Assembly: GCA_963965975.1 (NCBI GenBank)
Contig: OZ014411.1
Span: 27,328,249-27,392,248, forward strand
Source: Xestospongia bergquistia
Taxonomy: Eukaryota; Porifera; Demospongiae; Haplosclerida; Petrosiidae
Length of the DNA: 64,000 nucleotides
Reading direction: 5' to 3'
In this document: in pieces, positions 49,901-61,254 of the stretch
Layout: every line of letters begins with the position of its first letter
How positions within the stretch are numbered: position 1 is the stretch's first letter
The notes under the pieces: model-generated
What the model was told of the DNA's origin: nothing
Databases searched by the model: none
What the model saw: the letters and a program-made list of their open reading frames with translations, nothing else
Position numbers and translations under genes: made by a program

Positions 49901-52900
49901 GAGTGTTGATAATGGCGTCTCAGTCGTCTACAGTATAGATATGTGTTCATTTATCATTGTCTACTAATCTTTCTCCATTTCTTTCTCTTTATCTCTCTCT
50001 GACTTCATTAATTTACACAATAAACAATATTAATAAGACTTTAGTTTATATTTTTGATGATTTTTCTTTTTCATACTTATAAGCCTTAATTTTGTATTTG
50101 TTTGCATTAAAAAGATGGTTCCATCATTGTGGAAAGGTTTAAGCATAAACACAAAGGACATGTCAAAGGACACTTAATGGTAACAGAATATTATTAATAG
50201 TTTAAAGGCTCTAGGATACAAGAATCATGCAGTTACATGCAATTAACAATTTTAATGCTTTTCTATTGTGCCTATTTAATACCTTCACTCTTATAATTAA
50301 TGCATATTAAATTGGAAATCTGGTAATCAATTGACATTATTATAATGGAAAGTCAAGAATGGACAATGGATGTTCTATTCTGGTTAATACATCAGATAAA
50401 TGTGTACTCTGGAATTCTCTGGTATATCTTCCTTATCTTAGCTACAAATATTTGTTAACTTAGCTGATATATTGGTTTACAGATGCATAATAAAGACTTG
50501 ATTTAAACATTTTTAGTATTAAGACGACTTTGGTATCAAAGAGCCTAGATATGCACTACTGGTACATGATATCTAAAGCCTATGTTGAAAAGTACTATCA
50601 ATTAGTGTAAGAATGTGCACTTATTATGATAGCTATCTGATATTTTAGGTATATTTTTATATTTATTCCATATAAGGTATTGAGTTATGATATTACTATT
50701 CTTTATTTCAAAATGAAGTAAACAGGACATGTATTCCAGCTTGTCTCTGTTATATTGTATTCCCTCATAGTTTGTACAGATTTATTTAATTGAGGTGAAT
50801 CTACCTTAGCTTTTATACAAAAAGATGTCCAAATTATATTATAACTTTAATTAGGGTACTTCATCAGTTGTTATCTTTAATAAAACTCTTAAACATAAGT
50901 GTAATGAACCACTTAGAGTTAAATCATATTAGTCTAGTTATAATTACTGCATACTAGTATAATTTAAAATTGTTCAGGTGTCCACATAAAAAAATCATTG
51001 CTCTAATTTACCTGCATTTCATCATCTAATTTGACAAAAGTACAAGTATCATCATCATAATTTGAGTGTGACTTTGCCGAATTGTTTGAATGTGTTTTAG
51101 ACAGACTTATTTTAATGCTTTGTCTTTCGGTGGTTGTTGTTAATTATTTGCTAAAAATTATTTGTGCATGTTATGATTAAGAACATTTACAATGCTTATT
51201 TAAACAGCTTTTTTGTTTGTCTCTCTGTCTCTTGTCTGTTTATATTTACTAAGTTGTTCCTAGTGCAGTGGTCTAGCTACATATTGTCTACTTTCAGTTT
51301 CAGTAAAGACATCATCATTTACTACCTTATATGGTGAAGAATGAGTATGAACTTCTTTCTGTCCATAGTCAGAGTTTAACTTTATACATTGATTATCATT
51401 GAAGCATATTGTAGCATTATTACTTTTTGTCATTTGCCCTGAAATATGCCCTGCGAATGTCTAAGAGTGATGGCATCACCTTATCTGAGTAGTATTCCCT
51501 CGTAGTTTGTATAACCTTATCTCAATGAGGCAGCTGTCCAAATCGATATGAATTCCATTCAGTAACAGGTCAACAGAACAGCTATTATCATGTGTCACTT
51601 TCAGGGTCAACATGCAGAAAATGTAAAGCAACTATGCTAGTCACGTGGTGAAGAAGACTCAAAGTGAAATACTTGATTATTATTTATGCGTACATGATAG
51701 ATCAGATTGTGTGACAGACGTCATAGTTGTTGCCTCTTTCACTGTTTAACTGGACTTAAAATACTCATACACATAATATTATGATAGCTGTGTTATGTCA
51801 TAACTATCTATTTATTTCTCTATGTTAATAAGTGATAATACTACTGTTCCTTATCCTAAGCAGAAAGTTAACAGGAAGTATGCTCCACCTTATATTCTTT
51901 CCTAGTTTATAAAGCTTTATTTGATTGAGGTGTAGCTGTCTTAGCTTACGCAAACAGATGTCCAAATGATATTTGACATTATGTTACTTCATCAGTTATT
52001 ATCATTTATTGAAATTCTTCCTTTAATTTGAGTGAAGTACTTAGTCCAACTTCAACAAAATGAAAAGTGTCATTTTCCTGACTAGAATGTAACTTTGTTT
52101 TAAATATTTTTATTAAAGTGTTATTACAATATTTAGTCTTTCTTTTGTTGCTGCTTATTTACTCTAAATTATTCTTCATGTTACAATTAAAGAAGGCTTG
52201 CAATGATTGTTAAAATAATTTTTTCTCTGTGTATTTCTGTTTGTCTGTCTCTGTCTCATTTGATATTTGAAGAGTTGTTCCTAGTGCATGCAATGACCTA
52301 GCTACATAAAGGCATACACAGACATATTCCAGGGTAGACAAGAAAGTAAATAATGCTATGATGCTTCAATGATATCCATATGTATGAAAGTTTATAATTT
52401 AATTCACCGTATCGCATATAAGGTAGTGAATATCTTTACTCAAACTGAAAGCAGACAAGGATTGATAGTATCATCTTATCTGAGTACTTTTTCTTCTAGT
52501 TTGTATAACCTATCTCCTTGAGATAACTGTCCAATTAATATGACTTCTTCTAGAAGGTCAACCAATAGCTGTTATTATGCAATTCTTTAAAGGTCAGGCT
52601 GTACAAGAAGGGAAAACAACTTAGAAAATTTTACTATTCACAAGTTGAGGACTCCAAATCAAATATTTAATCTATTAAATGTATTATTTAATCTAATTTA
52701 TTTATTTATTGGTGCTGTTAAATGAACCACAAAGTGTACAAGAAGCGTATGAAAATTGAAAGTTTACTAACAATTTATTAAGAAATTACCAGTAAATTGG
52801 CAGAAAACTTAATTAAAGTACTAGTTCCTCTATATTTTTGATAAACTATGACATTTAGCTAACAAAAAGTTTGACATTGTAAACTTGAACTTTTGGTCCA

Positions 52901-53330
52901 GTGATAATTGACCTTTCATATTGGGGGTCTACTGACAAACCACAAAGTTCTTCATAATTTTATATGCCATTATGTGTGTATGATGGCACTTCTATTACTT
53001 CTTTACAAACAACATCAAATTAACTAATTTAAAATCAGCAATGTGTTACAGTGCTAGCTGGACTAGCAGTGATAAACCAGCAGTAGTGTACAAGTGAAGT
53101 TGCATAGACTGGACATCTCATGTTTAAGTAAGTAACTCAGAGCTAATTAATAGTTATCTTATTAATTGTTATTCTTACATGTGCTAAACTAAGTTGACAA
53201 CTGTTTGCATAGCAATTTTTTTATCAAAAAATATTAAATTAAATGAAAACACTTCTAAAAATGAAATCCCTAGAATATCTAATTTAAAAAAAAGCCTATA
53301 ATAGCACTACAAGAAAAAACCTAGAAAAGT
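46995..53330. repeat. Gene-poor region of degenerate long direct repeats
   Basis: Blocks recur in order with moderate divergence: a TTGTATAACCTTATCTTCTTGAGGC-type block at about 47580, 48640, 51505 and 52495; a TTGATTGAGGTGTAGCTGTC-type block at 48030, 50780 and 51910; and a GTTGTTCTTAGAGCATACAG / CTAGCTACATA block at 48420, 51255 and 52270. They continue past the crystallin gene (54350-55650). This suggests an old tandem array of units of about 1 to 4 kb. A segment at 49298-49404 looks exon-like (VELVKEPQRFEIRHIQC after a TTTTAG acceptor) but stops quickly; unrecognised. Confidence 0.6.
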
Positions 53331-53367
53331 TACATTTGTCCATTTAGTCCATTGATTCCATGACTCT

Positions 53368-53922
53368 TTATGATGCCCTGATATACTTCATGGACTTGAT
53401 CAGGTCATTGACAGGCAAGCATCCAAGGTTGTACTGACCTGGTCCAAGGTCATATTGACCATTGATTGCAATTCTAGTGCCGGTGTAGTTGAATCCTGTG
53501 TAGAAGTTCCATATGCCACCAGTGATTATTAGAGAAGAGACTCCACTAATTTTGCCTTGACTGAAAGAATCAGAGAGGTCAGGAATTGAAGATTGGAACA
53601 AGTTTCCATATCCACGGTACTGACTGTTTTCAAACAATACAGCTCCTGGATTTACAATATTAAAACCTTGTGCGGATACAATACCGGTTTGCATGGCAAC
53701 TGCACCACTATCTGGTTGGACGATTTCTTCAGTCTTGCGATCATTTGGATGGTCATGATCAAAGTTTGGGACACTATAAATTACCCAGAAAGATTTAGGT
53801 TCACCTGATTCATAGACAACTTCAGCTTTGGTAAAATTACCAGATATGTTGGCATTGGAGTTGTAAATTGTTTTTTCTCCTATTGTACTTGTAAGACGGA
53901 GTGGATCACTGGGAGCCTGCAT
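53368..53922 (-). CDS. Beta/gamma-crystallin domain protein
   Basis: Single open frame of 184 residues. The C-terminal half (about residues 92-182) is a beta/gamma-crystallin pair of Greek-key motifs: VLFENSQYRGYGNLF, then SSLIITGGIWNFYTGFNYTG, QYDLGPGQYNLGCLPVND and SMKYIRAS. Y/F-x-G patterns and S-x-x sites are consistent with calcium binding. The N-terminal half (LTSTIGEKTIYNSN, SFWVIYSVPNFDHDHP) is beta-rich with no recognised family. No signal peptide is seen at the chosen Met. Sponges are known to have such crystallin relatives outside the eye; the role here is unknown. The 3' end and flank are duplicated in inverse orientation at 56700-56930. An upstream exon is possible, since sequence before the Met is not examined by any transcript. 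Confidence 0.8.
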   Translation of the reverse strand: MQAPSDPLRLTSTIGEKTIYNSNANISGNFTKAEVVYESGEPKSFWVIYSVPNFDHDHPNDRKTEEIVQPDSGAVAMQTGIVSAQGFNIVNPGAVLFENSQYRGYGNLFQSSIPDLSDSFSQGKISGVSSLIITGGIWNFYTGFNYTGTRIAINGQYDLGPGQYNLGCLPVNDLIKSMKYIRAS

Positions 53923-55771
53923 GTTTAGTATAGTCTGTAATCAGTATTTAATCTTACTAGTGGTATCCCAAGTTGTAGCTTCAACTGGTATAAAGTCACT
54001 TCTAGAATAGTTTTATAGTTACTACCTTCATGAATATGATTAACTAAATAAACTAACTAAATAAACTAGAAAGTTATGATGAAGCAGCAATTCATATATT
54101 TTGGAATAATATTAACACTTGTATGTACAAACTAAAGTTAGAAAAACTACCTGAGGCTAAATAAAATTCACAGATTGCTTTCCACCATTTTCATTAGTAA
54201 ATGTATAGTTATATTTTACTAGGAGGTCTAGCTACATAACTTAAATTGAAATGACTCATCCTATTTACTCAGATATTCAGAGAGCTGTTCAGTAAATGCA
54301 ACAGCCATCATCATAATAACTTGACCTGTTAATAGAAGTCATCATCAATATGAACAGCTGCCTCAATGAGGTAAGGTTATACAACCTATAGAGGGAATAC
54401 CACTCAGATATGGTAAGACTGTTACTCTATGTTTTTGCTTTCAGTTTGAACCATCACTCCTTACCCTATATGGAGAGATACTAGTATAAGCTGTCTGTAG
54501 TAAGCTCTTCCTCTAATTTAAGTGTAGTACTTCATACTTTGACAAACAAAAACCATCATCATTCTGACTGAAGCATGACTTTGTCACTTACTGATTTGAA
54601 TATTTTTAAGAGTTTATTAAAATCTTTATCTTTCCTTTGTTCTTGCTTATTTGCTCTAAATTATTTCTGCATGGTGTGATCAAGAATGCTTCAAAGCTTG
54701 TTAACCAACTCTTCCTCTCAATTTGTCTGTTGACATTTACAGATTTGTTCCCAGTGCAATGGTCTAGCTACATACAGGAAGCATACAAATTACAAAGTTA
54801 TGATATGTTTTGATAACATGCATATGTATAAAGTTAAAGTCTGACTAAGGAAAAACAATTCTTTTATTCAATCTCAACTGTATATAGGGAGTGATATTTC
54901 ATCATATCTGGATGGTATTCATTCCTAGTTTGTATAACCTTATCTTCTTGAGGCAGCTGTCCAAATTTATACGACCTCCATTAGCCAGTTAAAGCAGCAG
55001 GTTAAAACAACAGGTGTCTTGGAACTCTTTCAAGGTCACGCTTTAGAAAACGTAAAGTGACTTGAAAAGTATTTTATAAATGTTACAAGATGAAGACTAA
55101 AAGTGAACATTCAATCATTATTTAAGTCTACATGATAGATTAGTTTGTGTGACAATTTCATAGCTGTTGCTTCTTTTAATGCCTAATGCACTTAATAGAA
55201 ACAAACTGTGCATAGATTTATCCTATCTACCTTACACTAAAAGGTTTGACAATTATGACAAGTATACAATCATGCATACCTAATATAATACCTGTCTCAT
55301 TTCACACATATGTACTTATTTTATATGGTAATGAGTCTAATGTTCCTTATTCAAAACTGGGTGGTATAAGTTCTCTCTTAGTTTATATAACTTCATGTAA
55401 TTGAGGTGCAGCTGTCTGCTTACATAAGCAGATATCCAATGATTTCAGATTGTTCACTTCATTTATCTCGTTCGTTTGTTCCCTAGTTTATTTAGTTAAT
55501 CATATTCATGAAGGTGGTAACTTCAAAACTGACCTTTTATTAATTGCAGCTACATCTAAATGTTAAGATACAAATTAGTCATTTTTGTGATCACAACTCT
55601 CTCTCTCTATTATGTCATATTAACAGAGAACTATTCTAAGTGCAATGATCTAGCTACATACAAGCATTCATGGCCAAATATTCTAGGATAAAATTAGAAA
55701 GTTAATGATATTGTATGATACAATTATATATATATATATATATAATATTATATTAATATAATATTAATATA

Positions 55772-55827
<56 letters not shown>

Positions 55828-56699
55828 TGTTGTATGTATGTAAAACTAAAGTTTGACTTTAAGAAGAATTTATACTAGTAATTTTCCACATAAGATAATA
55901 ATAAGTAATGATTTCAAACTGAAAGCAGACACAGAGTAACAGTCTCACTGAGTGATATCCCCTAATAGATTTGCTTTAAGAAAAAGTATAAATAGGATGA
56001 ACCATTTTAACTTAAGTTATGACTGTCTATGGTATTAAAATGTAATAAAAGCTATTATAATAACTGATGGACAGCAATCTATGAATATTATTTGGTCATA
56101 GGTAGTTTTATAAAGTATTTGCATCACATGCAGATTTGTCATAACTTTATCGTTTTAGGTCACAATTCTACAAGTACATCTTCACTGAGGTATCCATACA
56201 GTTTAGTTAGATTTCTCGAAAATACTTTTAATTATTGAATTTGAAGCTGTTGTAACAATTTTGACTGCAAAGTTAGTAAAGGTAAAACATATTTGAACTA
56301 GAATGTTTCAGTCCAGAGCTTAACTATCTCTCAAAAACTAGTAACCTTCGCAAAACATTATTCCCATAATTACTTCAAATTTACCCATAATAACTCAACA
56401 TCAAAATTAACACATGTTCAGTTTATTACTTTAAGAATTAAACTTAGGTTTTAAGTTCATTTATTGTCTTGAATTTGTGAACATTTACTTGTTTTTTCAG
56501 GAGAAGTTGGCAGAGACAATTGTCTTTTAGCCATGTGTTTTTATATAAGCAATTACTCAAAAAACCCTCAAATGTGGGTATTAATAAACAAGATGTTCTT
56601 GTATACACATTCATACACTTGTTCAACTACAAATAACGTAATATGCTTGTAGTCCAAATTAACCAAGTAACTAGTAGCCAAAGATTAAAACTATTAACA
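53923..56699. repeat. Continuation of the degenerate repeat region
   Basis: More copies of the blocks described for 46995-53330 occur here, one in reverse orientation (54350-54470: AGGTAAGGTTATACAACC) and one forward (54920-55070). An AT microsatellite fills about 55715-55822. No gene supported. Confidence 0.6.
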
Positions 56700-56930
56700 T
56701 TTTGGTTGATACTAGCTACACAGGACTCAACTACACTGGTACTACAATCAAAGTCAACAGTCAACATGATCTTTTACCAGGTCAATACAACCTTGGATGC
56801 TTGCCTCTCAATGACCTAATCAAATCCATGAAGTATATCAGGGCAAGTATATTAGGGCATCATAAAGAGTCATGGAATCAATGAACTGAATGAACAAATG
56901 TAACTTTTAATAGGTTTTTTGCTTTGTTAT
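56700..56930 (+). pseudogene. Inverted partial copy of the beta/gamma-crystallin gene
   Basis: In frame it reads YTGLNYTGTTIKVNSQHDL, GQYNLGCLPLNDLIKSMKYI and RAS, matching the last third of the crystallin at 53368-53922 on the other strand. The 3' flank (ATGAACAAATGTAACTTTT) matches too. The stop of the parent is lost, and the first Greek key and N-terminal half are missing, so it is a non-functional fragment. Confidence 0.8.
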
Positions 56931-59379
56931 TATAGACATTTAGTTCAAGTTACTGTATAAGTTCAAGATACTGTACTTGTAGGGGTTTCATTTTTAGAAA
57001 CATCATTGACCTTATACTTTTAGATAGTATATTTAGTAAGGAATGATGAGTACAAATACAAGGTTAGGTAAAGGAATAATAATTGAGTTTGTTGACAAGA
57101 ATAGCATTGAATATTTAGGATGTTGGTTACTGTGGCATGACTGTGCCAAAAACAGTGCCATGTTCATTCCACCACTCATGTAAATTAGAGATAAAACCTC
57201 CATCTGTGGCATTGATTATTAGAATTAAATACCACTAGTGTAGGTGATGAGGTGCAAACAATACTTGTCTGAAGCAGTCTGATTTAAGACTATTAAGTGA
57301 ACAATTCCTGTATAGCAAACTAACATTACTACAGTACAAGTCAGCTTGCATTGGTAACTCAGTAGCCTATCGCACAAGCTTAAGGCTTCTGTACTTTAGT
57401 GTTCTCACTGTATTAGAAGTCCAAAGTTAATTTGAGCATAATTAAATAGTAAAGCTTTTCATTAATTGATGTCAAGATCCTTTGTGTTGTAACTATGATT
57501 GATACATGTCAATGGAGAATTAGTATTGTGTTATGGTGTCATCACATACCATAAACCATGTGCCAGGCAAGAACTGTGAATGACATGAGATTCGTGACAT
57601 TTATATTACTATGCTAGGAGAAGCTTGAGTTGATCATGTTGACTCTATACTGGTTTTTCTTCTATTATCTCTTCTCATTTGGTCAGGTGATACTGAACTC
57701 TCAATCAATGAGTTGAGATTCTTCACATTTAATTAGAACTGACATCAATAATGCTCTATATCTGCTTGTTAAGAGTAGCTTAATTTGATGTTAAAACAAG
57801 TGGACAGAACTCATTGGTCTTCTTGGTATCTCATTGGAGGAGAAGAGAAGGCGTAAGACAATGACCAGCAGTGATCAAGACCTTTGCTTTAGGGAAGGTT
57901 TAGAGTGGTAGACTACAAACTGTCCTATATATGCCATCATGGGAGAATGTATTTTGCTGTTAAAAACTATGAGACAAAAATATAACCACAAGCTTGAAAT
58001 GTTAACTGAGTAAGTATTATGAAACAAGGTATGGTGAGGTGTACAAGCAGAATATAAGATGTCTTGTTTGTTTTTAAAATAACCTAACACAAGTCAAATA
58101 TTGCATACCCACTTTACTGACCTTATTAATGCCATCACTTCACTCTATATGACACTTTTACACTAATGTTCTAATGCCATTTGAAAGCAGGAATGAATTA
58201 GAATTAACAAGAGGAATGAGAGATTACAAAAAATTAGTAAATATATCAATGAGACAGATGTATTCACATATCAATCCAAAGCAATTTTAGTTGACATTTG
58301 CTGAGTTTTAAAAAATCAGCTTTATTCAAGTGCACAAGTGTTTGCCAACTCTATTAAGTAAGTGAACTAAAGTACATTGTATGATTTGATGAAATTTGTG
58401 ACCATCCACCTAATTCAGTGAACCTGCTGTTTAATGTTACTGTGACCCTATGATTGAGAAATACAAATGCTAACCTATTGTACCAATAGAATGGCCTATT
58501 ATACCAATAGAATGACCACCACTATTTAGAGAAGATTCCTTTGGAAAATTGTTACTGCATCAAGCAAAAGATGGGTATGCAACAAGTTAAACCATGCAGC
58601 AAAAACAGCTATGTATGCTAAGAGACTTTGTTGATGAAATACATGACATTTCACAAGATGATACAGGTATTGTTATATTAGAAATTGTTGCAATTAATCA
58701 TTACATTTCAAAATATCATAAAATGGCCATATAGTTACTATAGTTTCAATAATGACTTAATACGTAGCCAGAACTACTAGTGTAACTCAATATATGAAGC
58801 CATCTATACAGTAATCTTTGTAATTGATTGCTCAATACTTGATACTATTTCAACTAAACTAACTTATAGTTACATAATCACACATAATAAAGCTCTATAG
58901 TACATTATCACATGTTGATTATAATGACATAGTCTGCCAACTGTACATAATTATACAACCAGTTGAAATAACTTATAATATTTACAGTGATATATTGTTA
59001 CATGAACAGTTAATATTATAGTAAATGAAACAGTATTTTGTTCACTTTTTTCATCTAAAAACTTTGCTATATGCAACCTGTATAACCATATACTGGTTAA
59101 ATTAACCAAACAATTTTTATAGTGATATATGCTCTTTAACTTTGTTACCTCATGACAACTACATTACTATATTATGTAAATAGTTTGGATACACTCACAG
59201 AGGCATATGATATATTTCATTCAAATAATGTATATGCTTTTTTGTTTGAATGTGTAATTGAGAAAATAGTTTTATAGCAGTTTAATTTTGAATGCCTTTT
59301 ACCTCTTAGTACTTGTATATTCCATAGAAAAGAACATAATACTATGAAACAGTAGATGGACTACACATGCAAACATATT
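56931..59379. other. Intergenic, nothing recognised
   Basis: AT-rich sequence without a supported gene. A short tandem duplication (ACCAATAGAATG) lies at 58482-58517. No NACHT P-loop or Walker B was found here, although a decayed NLR segment follows. Confidence 0.5.
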
Positions 59380-60000
59380 GAAGTTACAAGGTTTTCAGGG
59401 AATGAAATGGAAGTGGTAGTTAAAGAAATACTCAAAAAACCTTATCTAATGGAAAAGCTTGTCAATGAACTTGAAATGTGATGTGATGTCTTGTCACTGT
59501 GTTATATACCAGATATAGAGTTACCAACATTTATTCTACAAACTACAAGGAGACATATTAAACTCACGTTTACAGCATTGAAACACAAAAGCTTACAACT
59601 TTTACCAAAGGATTTTAAAATAACTTTTGAAATTGGTTTGCTTACTTCAACTTACAGATTCTTTTTTTGTGCGTGTATACATCAATCACTTTATGGGTCA
59701 CTAAAAGAAGACTTTCCAGGACTCATTATGTAGGACTGCATGATGAGGAGAATTACCAGTTTCTTTATTTAAGTATTCATGAATTCTTGCTGCATGGTGG
59801 ATAGTTAAAAATGAAAGGACAGAGAATGTGTTTGCTATGCATTTCCAAATAATGGGCACTGACTACAAACAGATGGAAGAGTCCAAATTAGAAGAATTTT
59901 GTTCCAGTATTGCTACATTTCATGCAGGTATTAAAAGCAGTTATTTTCAACTGGTCTCTTTCATCACAATACCACTCTACATGAGTTGAGTGTATCTATT
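59380..60000 (+). pseudogene. Decayed NLR (NACHT C-terminal part) fragment
   Basis: Successive frames match the region after Walker B of the intact NLR at 39416-43959: KHIEVTRFSGNEMEVVVKE, KKPYLMEKLVNELE, then after a stop VLSLCYIPD, FILQTTRRHIK, EDFPGLIM and, after a frame shift, ENYQFLYLSIHEFL. The order is the same as in the intact gene (KHIEVLGFKMSEIE, DVRSLCYVPYV, EDFFGLITMF, YQFLHLTIQEFLAAWW). Several stops and shifts make it non-coding. It lies about 16 kb from the intact gene, in opposite orientation. Confidence 0.75.
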
Positions 60001-61254
60001 CATTCCACTGTTTGTTACTAGAAATTAATAGATGAGGAATTTCTTCAATGTTATTTCTGACAAAGGAAACCATATAAAACTTAAATATCCATCATTTATA
60101 TCTAGTGATAAAGGTGAAATTATGATAAAATTGTTCTATGAGCAAGGATAAGTTTCATTTATGATACTCATATGTTGAGGTCACATAAAACTTTGAACTT
60201 TTAAAACTAGAGTACAGACTTTTATTTATACATTATTACTCGACATGAATGACAGATAAGGCAAAAGGCTGATTGTCTTCCTCCATCCTTCCCTTGAGCA
60301 TGCTTGTATCAACCTTATTATAACTTTTGTGCTGTTTATCATGGAGAATATATACTACTCACAAGAGCAAACATTAATTGAGAAGCATAAACGACAACAC
60401 CCACTCCAACCTTTGCTTAAAATAAGTGTGTCATATGACTCATTTGAAAAAAAACAACTAATCTTATGAGGAAAAAGCAGAATGTGCTGAAAGGATAGTT
60501 TGTTATCTTATGAGTCATTGTTGTGTCATGATTTTAACTATATATGCTGTCTGCTATGTAGGATATATCATTATCAATGTTTTCAAAGTGGGTGTATGAC
60601 ATCCTTTTTAGTTTATGGTAGTTGTTTGTAATAAGAATGACTATACAGTTTCAGGATGTACACTGAGAGTAAATAGGTTTCCTAGGGATTAGGGTACATT
60701 TTTCAGTGAGATTTACTCACTACATTCTAACATTTGAGTAATGCTTTTATCGATTCCCAGGTATAATAATTTTATCAAATTAAAGCTAGATTGTTTTAAA
60801 TCATAGTTGTTATGGTTGGTGGCAGAGACATAGGTTTGCCTACAATCAGTCGTGATATATCTATTCTGGTTTCTAGTCTCAGGCCTAGGATGACAATGTG
60901 TGGAGTAACTTTGACTTTATATACTTAGCTGAGATCAGATGTTCTCTGCATAGGTTATACTTATTATTCTAAACGCCTATATAGTGCTAATCAGCACTAA
61001 TCTAAAAAAACCATCTATGAGTTCACTGGCTAGCCTGTGCATTAGTTATCAATGTGGGGTACTGTACAAGCTGTATTAGGGGATGAGCTTCATTATTACA
61101 ACATTCATACAATTCTACATACCTGGTTACATGGAGGCACCAATATACCGAAAATACCGCATACATTTATATTATCCGTTATCTTGTGGGAAATATTTTA
61201 TCATCAGTGGGAAGGTGTCAGTCGGTAATTACTGATTGGTACTGGAGAGAGAAG
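60001..61254. other. Intergenic and SHOC2-like upstream region
   Basis: No gene recognised. The last 200 bases should hold the promoter and 5' UTR of the following gene. The frame before the chosen start is open to 61186 but contains no ATG. Confidence 0.5.

Noticed and set aside
55715..55822. AT-rich inverted structure as a replication origin or attachment site
   Set aside because: It is a plain AT dinucleotide microsatellite.
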